Assembly (NCBI GenBank): GCA_011037195.1 | Contig: JAAEAF010002516.1 | Coordinates: forward strand, 98,957-162,956 | DNA from: Triatoma infestans | Lineage: Eukaryota; Arthropoda; Insecta; Hemiptera; Reduviidae | Direction of reading: 5' to 3' | Length of the DNA stretch: 64,000 nt | Made by a program: the position numbers and the translations under genes | Shown here: one piece after another, positions 12,301 through 25,251 of the stretch | How the letters are laid out: each line of letters opens with the position of its first letter | How positions within the stretch are numbered: position 1 is the stretch's first letter | The notes under the pieces: model-generated | Databases searched by the model: none | The model's input: the letters and a program-made list of their open reading frames with translations, nothing else | Told to the model about the DNA's origin: nothing

Positions 12301-15300
12301 AAGACCATGTTAGATCAGTTTAAAGTTAAACGTTACTAAGATGCCCACAAAACCCGGCTAAAATAGATGTTTTTTCTTTTAAATGTTTCAAATAAAAAGT
12401 GATGTTTATATCTGTGCAGTGAGCCAATTCAGTTTAAAGAAAATCGTTATAGTGACAGAGAAAATAAAAAAAATAAAAAACAAAATCTAAAAAACCTAAA
12501 TGTAAAATTGCACTTCCGGTTAACCGGTTTTCCTCAAATTTGGAAGTCAATCAATTATCCTAATGTATTTTGATATTATGTAAGTGGTTAAACCATTCTC
12601 TTAATTAAGTGATACTTTAGAAGAAAGGATAATGCTACTATTATTTCAGAATCATCCCAAAAACACAGTTTTCCCGAGACAATGTTTCAAATAAAATTCA
12701 TAGGTACTTATATGTGTAGAAATAGTTTTTAAGAAAAATCGCGAAAAATTGAAAAAATAAAAACCATTCAGTAAAAGTTGCAATTGTGGTTGATGGATTA
12801 CCCGAAACCTTCAAACATTTTCTTCGTACTCAGGGGACCTCAAATTATGTATTATGTGAAATTTGATTTTTTTTTTTTTGCTTGATGATGCGGGATTATG
12901 GTTTGAGATTATGTAAGTAACAAGGCTTCTGCCAATCCCATTTATTGATTTGGTGTTATAAAAAGGGAATATCCAAACATCATAAAGCAAACTTTTTGGA
13001 TTTGAGGAATCAAGTTCAGAGTTCTTATTCACTGTGACTAGTACATATGCATTGCGATATATAGCAAGCACTTCATAGGAAAAAAACAAAATTGAGTTTT
13101 CTTTGAATTTTTCTAAATTATAACAATGCATAATGCATATGACATTATGTATATGTAACAAACCTTCTTAAAAGTTACAATTAATATTTCGATCAGTTAC
13201 AGCCTGATTCATTGATATTCGTTTGCAAATGGATCCGGATATTACAGATAAATTTTTTATTAAAAGTTACTGAAGAAATTTAGTCACTGAAAAAGTTGAA
13301 TTATATTTTCAATAAAGCAATTTTTTTTAACACATATATTATTTTAATGGGCAATAAATCGATTATTGATTTGGGAATATATGCATCACTCCCACTTAAA
13401 ATCTTCACCGGTATCACTAGATGAATAGTAAAACCTTTATGGGCCGTCGATATCCGTAATATCACATTTTTTTCTAAAAAAAAAGGCAGTGTTCTTTTTC
13501 ATTGTGGGGGATGTATGGTAAAACTTTCTCTGAAACTTATATATCCGTGAAATCAAAAAGTTTGCAAGTTCTAGTACCAAATCTCTAACTTTTGTGTTAC
13601 ATCATCACTGCTTACTTTATGGAAATAGTGATAAAAGTTTGATGCCATGAAATAAAGATTTATAACGGTACCAATAACTAACAATGTTTTTCAGTTTAGT
13701 TAGGGTTACCCCCAAAAAAGAAAGTTTTGAAGAATGCACTTTTTAAAATGTGAAGATTTAATACATTTTTTGTTTCAATGTAGCACAGATGTCAGGAACT
13801 TATAATTTTTGTTTGTAATGTGTACGTTGTTTATATACTCTAATTTTTTTTTTTATTATAAAACTTGTTACGGAGATAAATCAAGTTAACAAATTATATT
13901 TTAACTAGTAAATATAAACTGATATAATAATTTGTTATCGGTAAGCTAACAATCACATACAACTGGTCAAATTCTAACGGCCAACAATTTGCAACAATTT
14001 GATTGTTAATTCACTATGTAAACTAATGACAGCATAAATTTTTGAGCATTGACCCTTAAAATATGAATATTTTTTATGAATGACGTGTATCCAGCCCAAG
14101 TGAATAAATATTTATTTAGTCCTACCAGCTAGGGTTTCATGGTGACATATTGGTGATCAGAGACGTTTTCCAGCTCTGCAGAACCAATCACCACAACAAC
14201 ACATATTGGTGACTTTATCAACTAGGGTGCAACTGTTAATAAAGTAAATAGTTTTAATTTAAATAGTACAGTAAATACTATATTTTACAATTATTTAAAT
14301 AGCTCAAGTGCTTGAATGAATTTTAATTTCTGTAAACTCATACTTGGTATAGGAAGTTAGCATGTGGTCCAGAGTTTTAATTAGTAATTGAAGCATAAGT
14401 TAGGTGAAATTTTCAGTCCACATTGGAATATTTGGGCACCGGGATGTATAGGTGCGCGGACGATCAGCGCTTAAGTACTATAAAAGTCTACACCCCCTAA
14501 CTTTCTCTTAAAACATTGTTCAAATTATCATTTTATCAAGTTATATTTAATAAATTATCTTAAAAATTCGAAATTTTACAATGAATTGAATTCTCCTCAT
14601 TATCATATTGATGATAAAACTGTATAGCATATAGTACCCTCAAATGGTGCTTTAGAGGGAAGCCTATCACTTCATCCGTTCTTCAGCACTTCCTAAAAAC
14701 AATTTTTCTACAAAAATGGACAGATAATTATGTACTCAGGATGCACCAAAAGAATAAAGGTCTGTAGATACTATTACCGATCACACCATGTGTAAAGTTC
14801 TAAGTGAGTTGGCCCATATTTTAATTTTTAAATAAAAAAAAATATAATAAAATAAAGGTTTTATTGTCCAAAATTATTTCCTTCTAAACTCTTATATTTG
14901 TGATTTAACAAGTATTTTTATGTAACTTTTCCAAATCCATTATTAATATCTCTTTTTACCTTAAACTTGATAATAAAAATATTGTCTGAACTTATGTAGC
15001 TAATGCAAACTAATATTTCCTTAGTGTTTAAAATGTCCTAACTTAAGTTCAAAAATCTCTTATTTTGTCCAGTGTCAAGTACTAGTGCAACTCTAGTTCT
15101 TTTAAAAATTTGGAATGTCAAGTATTAGTGCAATTTTTTTGGGTTTAATTTTTGGATATAAAATTTAAATAGGAAAATGAATCTATTCCTACTAAAATCG
15201 TGATTATCAAATAATGTGCTTATATAAATTTAATCGTCTAACATATTTATTGATTTATACTATCTTACGATCATTCAATTCGTTTTTTATAAATTCTTAT

Positions 15301-18230
15301 CATTAATTATTCCACAATAGTCCATACCGTTCACAGTAATCTTTCGTTTTGTTTCTGCACTCAAGGAACAATTATAGAATAATAAGATAGTATGGGTAAT
15401 TAATTATCAATGTAAATTTCCTCCAAAAACGTAAGTTAAGTTACATATCTTCAATTGTCTGATGTTTACTTTTTTAAAAGGAATACTGATTACAAACTTT
15501 TTAAAACTGGAAAAACAACATGTGTCAATACCCAGGTATCGGAGAACCTAGTTTGGTCCCAACAAAACACTTTTCAGAACCAGTGTATCAAATAAATTTG
15601 CTCTGTTCAAGTCAACGTTATCACATTGTTTTGACAAAACATCCTGATGATGGGCGAACACCCGAAACCGGTCGATAACCACAAAAAGAAGCAGGCTATC
15701 ACGGAAAATATCTCTGATAATAGTTTTATCAGCTTATCACGACAGGTCAGGTTCAGTAAAAACTGATCGGCTCTATTTATTGTGATATGAGAAATTTCAG
15801 AGGAGCAGGGAAAACGAACATCCGTTTTTCACTCGTCTGCCCTAAAGCAGAGTAATTCCTAGAGACGGTAGCTATAGATTAATTTCTGTAGAGCTTTCGC
15901 CTGCATGCAGTTTGTGTGTGTGTGTGTGTGTGTGTGTTTGTGTAAGGTATGCATATGTTGTGTAATGTTATCTGCAATTCTGGCGAGTGTGCATGGTGTA
16001 CTAAGCTGTGGGGTCGCTTTACTTCAAGCGTTTGCATGCAACAAACACCATTTGTGGGAAACCTGGAAATCTCAGAAATGGAAATTAGTTTCTTTTCAAT
16101 TCTTTAATTTTGTTATTTTCTTAGGAAAATGGTTTCTTTTCAATACCTGCTATTAAACTTTTGGACTCGATTTTTTTTTTTTTTGCATTGTATACGAACA
16201 ATAACCAAGACATTAACAAACTGAAATATATCAAGTTACAGCAAATGGCTCAACAAGTTACGAAAAAATACAGAAACCTCTCCAGAGATCATGTTGAATG
16301 CAAAAGTTTAACATAATTGTTTGTAATATTTTAAGGGATCCCAGAATTTTCCTATGTAATCGAATTTTAATAGGAAAAATGTCTTTCTTCCAACATCCCT
16401 CTTAAATCTATGATTTTTTTATTCGTCGAAAGAAGCTTCACTTATTTTGGTTCTGACACTTTCGGATTCTCACCCATGAGTCAACATATTATAGTTGAAA
16501 ACATCTCTCTACAGGAATTGATTAAAAACGTTTCCCTAACGACTGATGAGAATTTTAAATCGGTCAGAACCAAAATAACGAAGCATGCTACGACGGATAA
16601 AATTATAGATGTTATCCAGGATTATGTACCCAACTATATATTCATCCCTCTTAAATATTGTATCGAAAGCATGTTTTAGATTTAAAAAAACTGACCTAAT
16701 CAACCAAACTTCGGTATTGATTTCTTTGAACAAAGGAAGAAATAGATGTAGTGGATATTATGTCAAAAAAAAAAACGTCTCCCTTAGACATGCTTAAATG
16801 TATAAAAAGAACATTTTTTCGGTTGATTATAGATTTTTAAAACCAAAAGAGGATTTTATAATTTAGTTTAGTATAAAAAATAAACGGGTCTAAGTTGAGA
16901 GTTATCTCCCCTATATTAAAGCTATTTACCACAAGAACCACCAAATTTGTGGTGAATTTATTTCAATACATCTTTCAACGCGTAGAAGCTTTGTACATTA
17001 TGATTCTCGGACAACTTATTAATAATTCTCTAAGAAGATATTCCGATAATTATTTTTTTTGATCTTTTATCTACAGATTAAATCTAACTCTAAAGTTGGT
17101 TGTTTAGCCTTCAAATATCCTTTGCAGGGATTTAAAATAATATATAATTTTTCGCAATGTATCTAATACATATTAGTCCACGAGTCAAACACATCAAAGG
17201 GTCAGTCAAATAGATATTAATCAGACGCGGTCCGTATTCAATATTATTTATTCTATGGACCAAAACATAAACTAAAAATAGGAAGGTTCTAATAAATATC
17301 CTAATGTTGCAAGCATTTATGACTTACATCTTAGCCACACGAGCATTTAAATTTTAAACTTTTTACAATTAAAATAAAATAAGTTCTGAAAATAGAAATG
17401 GAAATACATTTTTATTAAAATACATAATTTGAATAACTAAAATAATGTTTTTAAGAAGATAGATTGTTTTTTTGTCAAGGACCGGATACAAACCCTAGAT
17501 TCGGCCGCGGCACTCCAATCAGCGATCCCTGTATTAGTCTATATCTTATGCTCATAGAAATCTAACATACTTTCAATAGTCTTCAAGGAACCCGCTGGGA
17601 AACCCCGGGTCCAGAGAGCGTTTTTCTTCCCTTCATATGCAGCAAAGACAGTCATCTACTCATCGGCCTTTATATTCCAATAGAACCTCGCTAGACGCCC
17701 TTGGAATTTAGTATAATAGATCCTATAGCTAACTTTAATGACATTTGTGTATGAGTTTTTTTTTTTGGGGTACAAAAACAACATTATCATTATTTTCTTT
17801 AATATCTTTATTGAAGTATAAGGCTTTTAATGCCCCAAAAACTAGAACTATTTGCGTTTATTTTCTAAAGATTGGACGTCCTGTTTATTTTCTTTAGAAT
17901 ATCTTAAAAATGTATTCTCTTCAAATATTGCATTGCCTGTATTTAAACAAGTGAATGTTATTGTATTTAGATTTAATAATAATTAAACTCTAAACATATC
18001 CCATAATTGGTGTAACAGTAATAACTTTACTTTTTCTTGTCTTATAATAACGGTTAATAATAACTAAAAACTAACACGAAAGGAATTTAAACTGGAAGAC
18101 CTACAACTAAAATTCCTAACGTTGCTATGAGACATCGTAATTACTAAAAATAACTCGAGAAATATTATATTGATAAAAGGGATAAAAAAAAGATGTAAAA
18201 GTAAAATAAATAAATAAATAAATAAATATA

Positions 18231-18273
<43 letters not shown>

Positions 18274-21200
18274 ATACACATAAAATTGAAAGAAGAAGAA
18301 AAAAAGAAAACAAATAAGTTTATTAGTTATATTATTATTCTTCATATCAGTCCGATTGTTAAATCTGTTCATTATTCTAACAGGAATAGTTTTCTTAATA
18401 CAATAAACTATTTAATGAAAAATTAATTTAATTACCTCGATATCTGCAATAATTTTTGGAAACAGAGACCTATAAAATTTGTGATTAGGATGTGTTTTGC
18501 CAGGTTTTGGTTTAAATAAATATTGTATCCTAAAAAACAAAACAAAATTAGATTAATATTTTTTTAATAAACAATTATAAATTAAAATTAACATTTAATT
18601 AAAAAAAAAATTAATTTTTCAAATAATTTTTTAAAAGACCTTTCAGCAAAAGGCAAACATTTAACAACTAATATTTTTAATATTTTAACTTGTAATTATA
18701 TTTCCTTAATTACCAAGATCTCCTTTCGGCAAGACCGCGCCAAAGTGAATCAGTCCTAACTTTTCTTTCAATTAATTTCTTCCAGAGCATACCTTCTGAT
18801 ATAACTCTGTACCATTCTTTACAGACGAGTTCAGCTGAACAAAGTGAATCAGCATACAGGTACGAGAGAATATTTTCAGCTACATGATCAAGCCCCTTCT
18901 CTGATTGTAACAAAAATAAAATTATTATTAAAAAAGAGAAATAATAATAATAAACAACACAAATCTTCTTCAAATTTGGTATTTTCACTATACGATTAAT
19001 TAGATCTAAGCTTTAAATTTAAATACAGGTGGTGATAGTTTATACATTAGGGCTAAAGACTACCTGAATATGACTACATTATATGGCAGCGCCCTCAACA
19101 GTCCCACAACCTTTTTATTAAGCCATATTCATTGGTAAATTTATATATGTATAGTTAGCATATATTTAAAGAAAATCCCTGAAGTCGATTTGAAAAAATC
19201 GAAAATTCAGATCTAATCTATTTTGTTACTTCCTCGAGGCTGCTTTAAGAAAGTTATAAAATTTTAAGAAAGTACGCAATGCTATATGCATATATATACT
19301 TATATATATATATATTATTAAAATCTGAAGCTATCGAATTTCCAACTTTCAGAATTTGGTTCTTCAAATTCATGTAGAGAAACTGATCTGCAATTTCAGT
19401 TTCTGTCATACATTATACAAAGTAGTGAGAAACTCTAATAGTGGAAGTCAAAGTTTCTAACTAACTTGTCCGATGGAGTAAAATCAGAAACTGGTCTGAA
19501 CTTGAAGTGTCAGGTTTTTCATAACCTTCCCCTAAAATAAGTTACTTCAAAATTCACTTTATATAAAATAATGAGTTTATAATGCGAGTAGTGTGTATAG
19601 GTGCGTTATTCAAGAAAATCTTTGGAGTCATTTCCTAAAAAAAAAGAAAAAAAAAAAAAAGAAATCATAGCGGATAAAGCGGTTAACCAATTTTTTCAGA
19701 TATTTAATATACTTTTATTATATAGGTAAGAAAGCGCTGAGGGTTCTTCCAGACAGGCAGATATTAAAAGAAACTGTTGCCTAAGATTTCACTGCAATAC
19801 CTCTAATTAGAATGTAAATTTTGAGTTCCTGCGATTTTTTTATTTTTAAACTATTTTGTTCACAAATACAAACAGACATACCATACACAGAGATTTACTG
19901 AACAGATAAAGTAGTTTGCTTACAATTTTTTTTTCTTATTCTCGGGGACTTCAACAATTACCGGTGAAATTCAATTTCCCAATATCATCATAATATTTCT
20001 TCTTAGAGCATTCAAGAGAACGTAAAAACTATACAATAAAGTTGCACTTGATAGGTGGATGTTGACCGAAATCTTCTTGTCAGATCCCCTAGTATTCTTA
20101 ATCGAAACATTAAATTTATGCTTCAAGCGTCTTACACATACACATACCAGAGACAGATGGACTGAGAGACCATTCCCAAAATGTAACAGATGATTCTAAA
20201 AATATTTTCTTAAAACTCAGTTCGTGAAAACTCACAATTATTCCTCTTTGAACGGCTTGAGCGAGTAAAAACCATTTGTGAACATTACTGGCCCTAAAGA
20301 AATTATTTCAGAATACTTATCACTTCACCAAGCATATCGATTGGGTCAAAAAACTCATATTCGTCAACCCAAATAATCTTCTATGCTGTGCATGTTAATG
20401 GTAAGAAAAGTTGATTAGTCTTCATTGTCATTCTTTGCTCCAAAAAATAAAATTCAAATATATCAATAAATTTTGAGATATGACGCAACGTCCCGTTAGT
20501 TGCGGTAACAAGAAAAGGCTACCCAAGATTCGATCTCCTTGGCTTATCGATGCAAATAAACTTTAAACAACTCTAGAAGTAGACTGACTGGGCATCGCCG
20601 CTACAGATAAAACTGTTCATTAGCTATTTACATAATGAGGCATTAAGCTCACTACCAAAATCATTTTAAGTAAAAAAATCTGGTATGAAATCTCACACAA
20701 TTTTCGCTTACTGCAATTTACAAACATAGTTATAATTTTCTTCAAGCTTCTTATTTTTTCTTAATCTTTAGTTGTCATCAATGTTATCGTTCAAAGAATT
20801 TAAAAAAAAAAAAAAAAAAGGTATTTTTGAGGGAAGCGAAACTTTCCACTTTTAAAAACCCCTTTAAAATTAATTTTATCCAAAAAAGTTCGAAATAGAA
20901 GTGATAAGATCTCTCTCTCTCTGTATGTGTAGTTATTACACAAAGTTTCAATGAAAACCAATAGTATCTACAAAACTGATTAATTTTACTCTATCTTTGA
21001 ATGTTTACAAAACGTTTAATGTACATTATAACACTTAATTGTTAGGGTACATAAAATGGCTAGCAATTTTTGGACTATGGAATTCACAATTTTTTTGGTA
21101 ACATAATAAGAAGCGTTAATGATTAAGAAAAGAAATAATCCAAATCTTATTACTATTTATTAAAAAGGGCGTTATTTGTGCTTCAATGAAATATTATTAT

Positions 21201-24200
21201 TCCATAGACCACAAAATATTATATTATAAAACTTAGCATAAAAATTTAAAATTTATAATAATAAAATAACTGAATGATGTTATAAATTAACACTTATATA
21301 ATAAGACACTGTAATATGATTTTATTTTTTCCAAAGCATCAGCATATTCAGAATTGCAAACAATGTAAGGATTCTTTTCATTCTGTTCAATTAAAATTCA
21401 TTGTTAATTTTTCCAAGAAAGCAACAATGATTGATTCCTAACTTAAAAAATCTGGTGTGAAATATTCAAGTAATACAATAATTCTCTATTCATTTTCATA
21501 CTCTAATTAATACAATTTAACCAAGAAATTTTCGTTAAAATTGCAACATTACAATGTTTAGTTGGGTTAGCCATAAAAATGGTGGTGGGGATTTTACTTG
21601 TATACCTGAGCGACCGGATGTAGAGCGCTCTATGTCAAAACCAATAAAGCTTGCGCAAATTTAAATATAATCTAATTGACATATCACTTTTTTCAGTAAA
21701 ATGTTTCAAATAAAAATAATATGTTTTTATCCATGCTGCAAGCATTCCAAGCTTAAAGAAAATCTTCAAAATTTTAAAAAACTCAAAAATCTTACAACAT
21801 AGATTTCACTTGATAGGGCAAAAACAATAGAAATTAATTAGAAGTAACAAGTGTTTATTGCAAAACTGATTCTATACTTCACTGATTTTATACTTTATAT
21901 ATCTAGAGATTATTTAGTTTGTAAAGAATAAATAGTCCCATTAGATTGTCGAGAGTTTATTAAATGTGAACTGATTATTTTTGTTGTTAAAGACTGTTTT
22001 TTTCTTTTGTTTTATAACAATACGACCTGAAAAATCTATTGTGCTCCCCGAGTGGTCAATAAACTGTCGGCCTCCGGTCAGTTTCTTCGCTACAAACAAA
22101 ATAGGAGAATATAATCTAAAAAGCAGCACTGGGTCACTCGAATCTGGGACCTCCGCGTACAGAGCAACGTTCTATGTGCAAATAATTAACATATTTGTTT
22201 TCGCGAGCTTCGATCTCTAAATAGGCAGGATAAGTTTAAGATATGAATCTGGAAAAAATCAAATTATAAAAAGCACATAATCAGCAAAACTCAAAACAGC
22301 AAAAAGCAACGGAAAGCATTTTAAAAAAATCCTTCTCAGCCTTGTGGATGATCATTCGAAATAATTTTTGCTATAAGAAATATTGCACTACCGAAAAATA
22401 CTATTTTAAACAAAATATTATTTAAAGAGACAGCTATGGTAAGTAACGCAATGGAATTGCAGACAAGATAATTCAGATTTTCTAGTTTATTTTAATTTGC
22501 TGTATAAATATTAATAAGATAGTTATGATCGATTATTAACTGATTAAATTATTTGATAACACTTTTTATTTATTTTCTCTAATCACAGATAATCCGACGA
22601 TTAACAATTTAGTGAAATACTCCTTCTACTTAACTGTAAACCTCATTAACAAATTTTCTTAAAAGTATTGAGTCATAAGCCGAAACCCCGTTTTATTGAG
22701 TCATTATAGAAAGCCTAAATTCTCAACACTCCTAGACGCCCTAAAATAATTTTTTTCAAAAAAATTTTACAAATAAAAGTGATTACTATTCTGCATTTAC
22801 ATATATATATATACCAAAAAAGTTTTTTATAGGGTCTACTTTCATAAAAAAGCTGAAAGTAATAAGAATCCATTTTTTTAAGAAAAATTGTTTCTAAAAA
22901 AAGTGAAAGGATTCTGAATGTTTTGGTGTTCATGAAAGATGGACATATTCATATTTCATAAATCTGGAGAAACTAGTTATTGTGGTTGGTTCCACAGTGG
23001 GGCAATACAATACCCAGGTATCGGAGAACTCTTCTCTTAATCTAGGTAGATTTCAACAAAGCATTTTATCAATAAAATAAAATAAATAAAATTTGCTCTG
23101 TGCAAGTCTGTGTTATCAAGGCCCATCCTGATGATGGGCCCGAATGCTCGAAACCGGTCGATGACCACAAAAAGAAGCAGGCTATCACGGAAAATATCTC
23201 TGTTGGAGAAACTATTTTAGTGAAATCAATAGTGTCACAAATTAGGTTTAATCTTTCGTGTCGGCACTGATAATCGACATGTAATGTTTTTTGAGAGTTT
23301 TGTCCATACACAACTATGTATGACCGTACTAGTTTTAGACGATATGTATATACAATTTTTTTTTTTTTTGCGTTGAAAACATATTTTACATTTAGGGCCC
23401 CTCAAAACACGTTCTTCTGATGTAAATTCAATGAAGAAAATACGGCATGGTGGCAACACTTCCTCTTAAAAGCAATAAGAGTAAGTAAAGATGAGGAAAT
23501 CTTTTAATGGAGTTTATTACTTTGCTAATCGTTAAAATCTCAATCCCATAGAATTAAAAATTAGTTAAATATTTTTCTACAAACATTTAATAGTTTATGA
23601 AAAAAAAAAAATTGATACTCACGTGGTAATAGGGAAATAAAATCCCTCTGAAGCATAGGTTTCAGGAATGAATTGATATGACCGTGCTGATAATGGCACA
23701 TCCGCGATAACAACTGCTGTACGAATTCTATCTGGTGGTTTTCGTTCCATCTTTCGAAATATTTGATACATAATTCTCTTTCCGTATTAAACTGCGAATT
23801 CTCCTTTTTCGTGTTGTTACCAGATGTACACTTATCATATAATATTGTCATCCCTCCAATCTAAGAAAATATTTTTACACATATTATATACTACAAACCA
23901 AAATAAAACAATATTCTTAATAATATAAACTTTACGTTTATCATTAAATACCCATGAAAAAAGTGTAAATGAAACGGAAGAAAGTAGGAAAGAAAAAAAA
24001 GGCTAGTTTCCTTATTCTGATTTATGATTACCTAATCAGTTATCAATAAGCAATAGTTTTTTTTTTGAGGAAGTATTTGTTTTTACGAACTCTACGGTAG
24101 AGAGCGTTACCTCCTAAAAAAAAAAAAAGGGAGGGAGGAAGTCAGGAAGGGAAAGTAACTGTTAGTGGCACTTTTTTTATCGAAGCTAATTAACGCAAAA

Positions 24201-25251
24201 CAGTTACCAACAGTAACTTTTATTATTTGTCTTTACAATTATTCCAATGAATTTACAACAAATAGAATAGAGTCTTTACCTTCATTTATCTGTACGTTCC
24301 AACTCAAGGTTGCAAAACAAAACGCAACATTTTAAATAAAATTTTCGGTCTCAAGTGAATTTTAAATTGATAATCTAATACTATTATTGTAGGTTACAAT
24401 GCTAGCTTTAAAATTATTTTAACATTTCAAAAGAAAATAAATATTAAATTAAATAAGCTGCCAAATTTATTACTGAATTCCTTTCGAAATGAAATGAGCG
24501 ATAAATTTATTCAAGTGAAACATTAACTTTATTAATTCCACCGCAAAATGAAGACATATGACAGGGTCGGTGAAAAATTATAAGTAAACTGTTGGAAAAA
24601 ATACACGATTACAGAAATATCTCCTACAGACATAATTTAGACAGTTCCTTCCAGTGACCTTTAGACTTCATCTTGCTTATTTGCCCGAAAATTAATTCAT
24701 TCTATTTTAATTATATTTCAATTTTGATAAGAAAATGTAAAGGACTTATTTTAACAACAAAAAGAGAAAATTGAAAAATATGGTAGCTCAAGAAGTTACC
24801 TCTATTATTTCTTAATAAGTTTTAACCAAAGACGGAGACTTTGTCTAGGAAATTACAACTCCAATTCATTGTATTTTGCTAATTATTTAAAAACAAAAAT
24901 ATTAAACTCGAAGAAATGTCTGAAATGTAATGGAAATAGAATATGGACAAATCAGTTATTGAAATTGCTATGTCACTAAGTTTGCATTAAATAAAGGAAA
25001 TCCTAATCATCCTACATATGTGCAAATTTAATATTTACTTACACTAAACGATAAATTAATTTTAATATTATTTCGTCAGTTGTACAGAGCTAGCCTCACA
25101 TTTGTGCCAATCTTAAAATGGTGGATTATAAGAAATATAGGCTAAGGAAGTTACCACTCGCTTACTCATCTACAGACATTGGCCCCCAATGACCTACCTG
25201 TGAATTATTTAAACTATCATCTAACACATTTTCAGTTTCCATATTAATCAT
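6397..25251 (-). CDS. slmb: Slimb/beta-TrCP: F-box and WD40 substrate receptor of SCF ubiquitin ligase
   Basis: Ten coding exons join in frame: 25251-25198, 23860-23623, 18900-18714, 18529-18436, 10954-10733, 10461-10321, 10238-9976, 7973-7863, 6784-6706, 6561-6397. They total 517 codons, close to the roughly 510 aa of fly Slimb. Junction phases agree at every exon and introns are GT-AG. Exon 2 holds the dimerisation region ([20 protein letters not shown]). Exon 3 holds the F-box ([13 protein letters not shown], then ELVCKEW). Exons 5-10 hold seven WD40 repeats (for example [23 protein letters not shown] split over a longer run, and [20 protein letters not shown]). The family recognises phosphodegron substrates such as beta-catenin/Armadillo, Ci and Cactus. 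The start is ATG at 25251 (MINMETENV), with an in-frame TGA upstream and no earlier ATG. The 3' end is uncertain: reading through gives TAG at 6397-6399 and AATAAA on this strand at 6337-6332, but a consensus GTAAGT donor after 6429 could lead to another exon. Confidence 0.93.
8704..8747 (-). ncRNA. hammerhead-like core at end of a retroelement remnant (degraded)
   Basis: On the minus strand, CTGAGGA (8742-8736) is followed by one extra A, a weak stem region, GAAA (8717-8714) and then TGTC with GATAG. This matches the hammerhead layout CUGANGA / stem II / GAAA / ..UH, with only a minimal stem III. Stem II is poorly conserved, so this copy is probably inactive. Compare the better copies at 15640, 23121, 60802 and 61708. 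Confidence 0.35.
8750..9700 (-). mobile_element. decayed LINE-like coding remnant in slimb intron
   Basis: Minus-strand frames show fragments of retroelement type, broken by stops. One has a C2H2-like piece of the form C..C...F.N..DLGIHVS, as in the N-terminal zinc fingers of some insect LINEs. Downstream is a longer open stretch including [20 protein letters not shown] and [20 protein letters not shown]. It ends at the hammerhead-like motif at 8704-8747. Assignment is tentative. It could instead be a decayed host duplicate. It lies between slimb exons 7 and 8. Confidence 0.35.
15530..15740 (+). repeat. interspersed repeat with hammerhead-like core (copy 1)
   Basis: This shares two blocks with 23000-23215: a left block around CAATACCCAGGTATCGGAGA and a right block from CATCCTGATGATGGGC through GAAACCGGTCGAT to AGCAGGCTATCACGGAAAAT. 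The shared core has hammerhead-ribozyme layout. The intervening parts have diverged or been partly replaced. Confidence 0.65.
15640..15680 (+). ncRNA. hammerhead-ribozyme-like motif
   Basis: CTGATGA (15644-15650) is followed by one extra T, then GGG...CCC as stem II, GAAA (15664-15667), the palindrome ACCGGT as a minimal stem III, and the cleavage-site triplet GTC (15671-15673). Stem I is short (ATC/GAT). The conserved core CUGANGA...GAAA...UH is complete, apart from the extra base before stem II. Loopless stem III palindromes are expected to work as dimers. Confidence 0.5.
16410..16679 (+). CDS. unrecognised ORF in slimb intron
   Basis: An 89-codon open frame carries a peptide that looks less compositionally biased than the surrounding shadow ORFs. 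It includes [20 protein letters not shown] and [21 protein letters not shown] do not recognise a family. It has no obvious promoter, signal peptide or splice signals, and a stop ends it at 16677-16679. It may be a fragment of an unknown mobile or endogenised element rather than a gene. Confidence 0.2.
   Translation: MIFLFVERSFTYFGSDTFGFSPMSQHIIVENISLQELIKNVSLTTDENFKSVRTKITKHATTDKIIDVIQDYVPNYIFIPLKYCIESMF
18205..18275 (+). repeat. (TAAA)n microsatellite
   Basis: About 70 bases of nearly perfect TAAA/AAAT tetranucleotide repeat. It creates a false low-complexity 'IYLF' ORF on the minus strand. Confidence 0.9.
22017..22165 (-). repeat. degraded tRNA-derived SINE
   Basis: It shares blocks with the SINE at 58690-58918: ACGACCTGAAAAATCTATTG, GTCGGCCTCC and GGGACCTCCGCG, in the same order. 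The B-box region is recognisable on the minus strand as AGATTCGAGTGACCC, but mutated. It lies in slimb intron 2. Confidence 0.55.
23000..23215 (+). repeat. interspersed repeat with hammerhead-like core (copy 2)
   Basis: Same family as 15530-15740. It starts at CAATACCCAGGTATCGGAGA and ends after AGCAGGCTATCACGGAAAAT and ATCTCTG. The hammerhead-like core lies at 23124-23163. Confidence 0.65.
23121..23165 (+). ncRNA. hammerhead-ribozyme-like motif
   Basis: CTGATGA (23128-23134), one extra T, stem II GGGC/GCTC, GAAA (23150-23153), palindrome ACCGGT and GTC (23157-23159). Stem I is CATC/GATG, 4 bp. Compared with the copy at 15640, the stem I change (C-G in place of C/A) extends the pairing. The stem II arms differ from copy 1 but still pair, allowing one G-U. 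Confidence 0.5.

Larger units (their letters stand above)
10955..18435. other. slimb intron 4, repeat-rich
   Basis: No slimb exon was found here. A repeat-family copy with 'gaaacattcacactactttctcttactcc' lies at about 12128-12800. A MITE fragment carrying TTCTAACGGCCAACAATTTG lies near 13970-14010 and is shared in inverted form with SPS intron 1 near 27640. A (GT)n microsatellite sits at 15909-15937. A hammerhead-bearing repeat lies at 15530-15740, and an unexplained ORF at 16410-16679. Confidence 0.5.
18901..23622. other. slimb intron 2, repeat-rich
   Basis: No exon was seen between slimb exons 2 and 3. It contains partial copies of the ~1 kb repeat (starts near 20683 and 21447; an end-like piece near 23460-23490), a degraded SINE at 22017-22165, and the hammerhead-bearing repeat at 23000-23215. 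Confidence 0.5.

Noticed and set aside
18064..18372. 102-aa minus-strand ORF
   Set aside because: It is created by the (TAAA)n microsatellite and has a low-complexity IYLF repeat.
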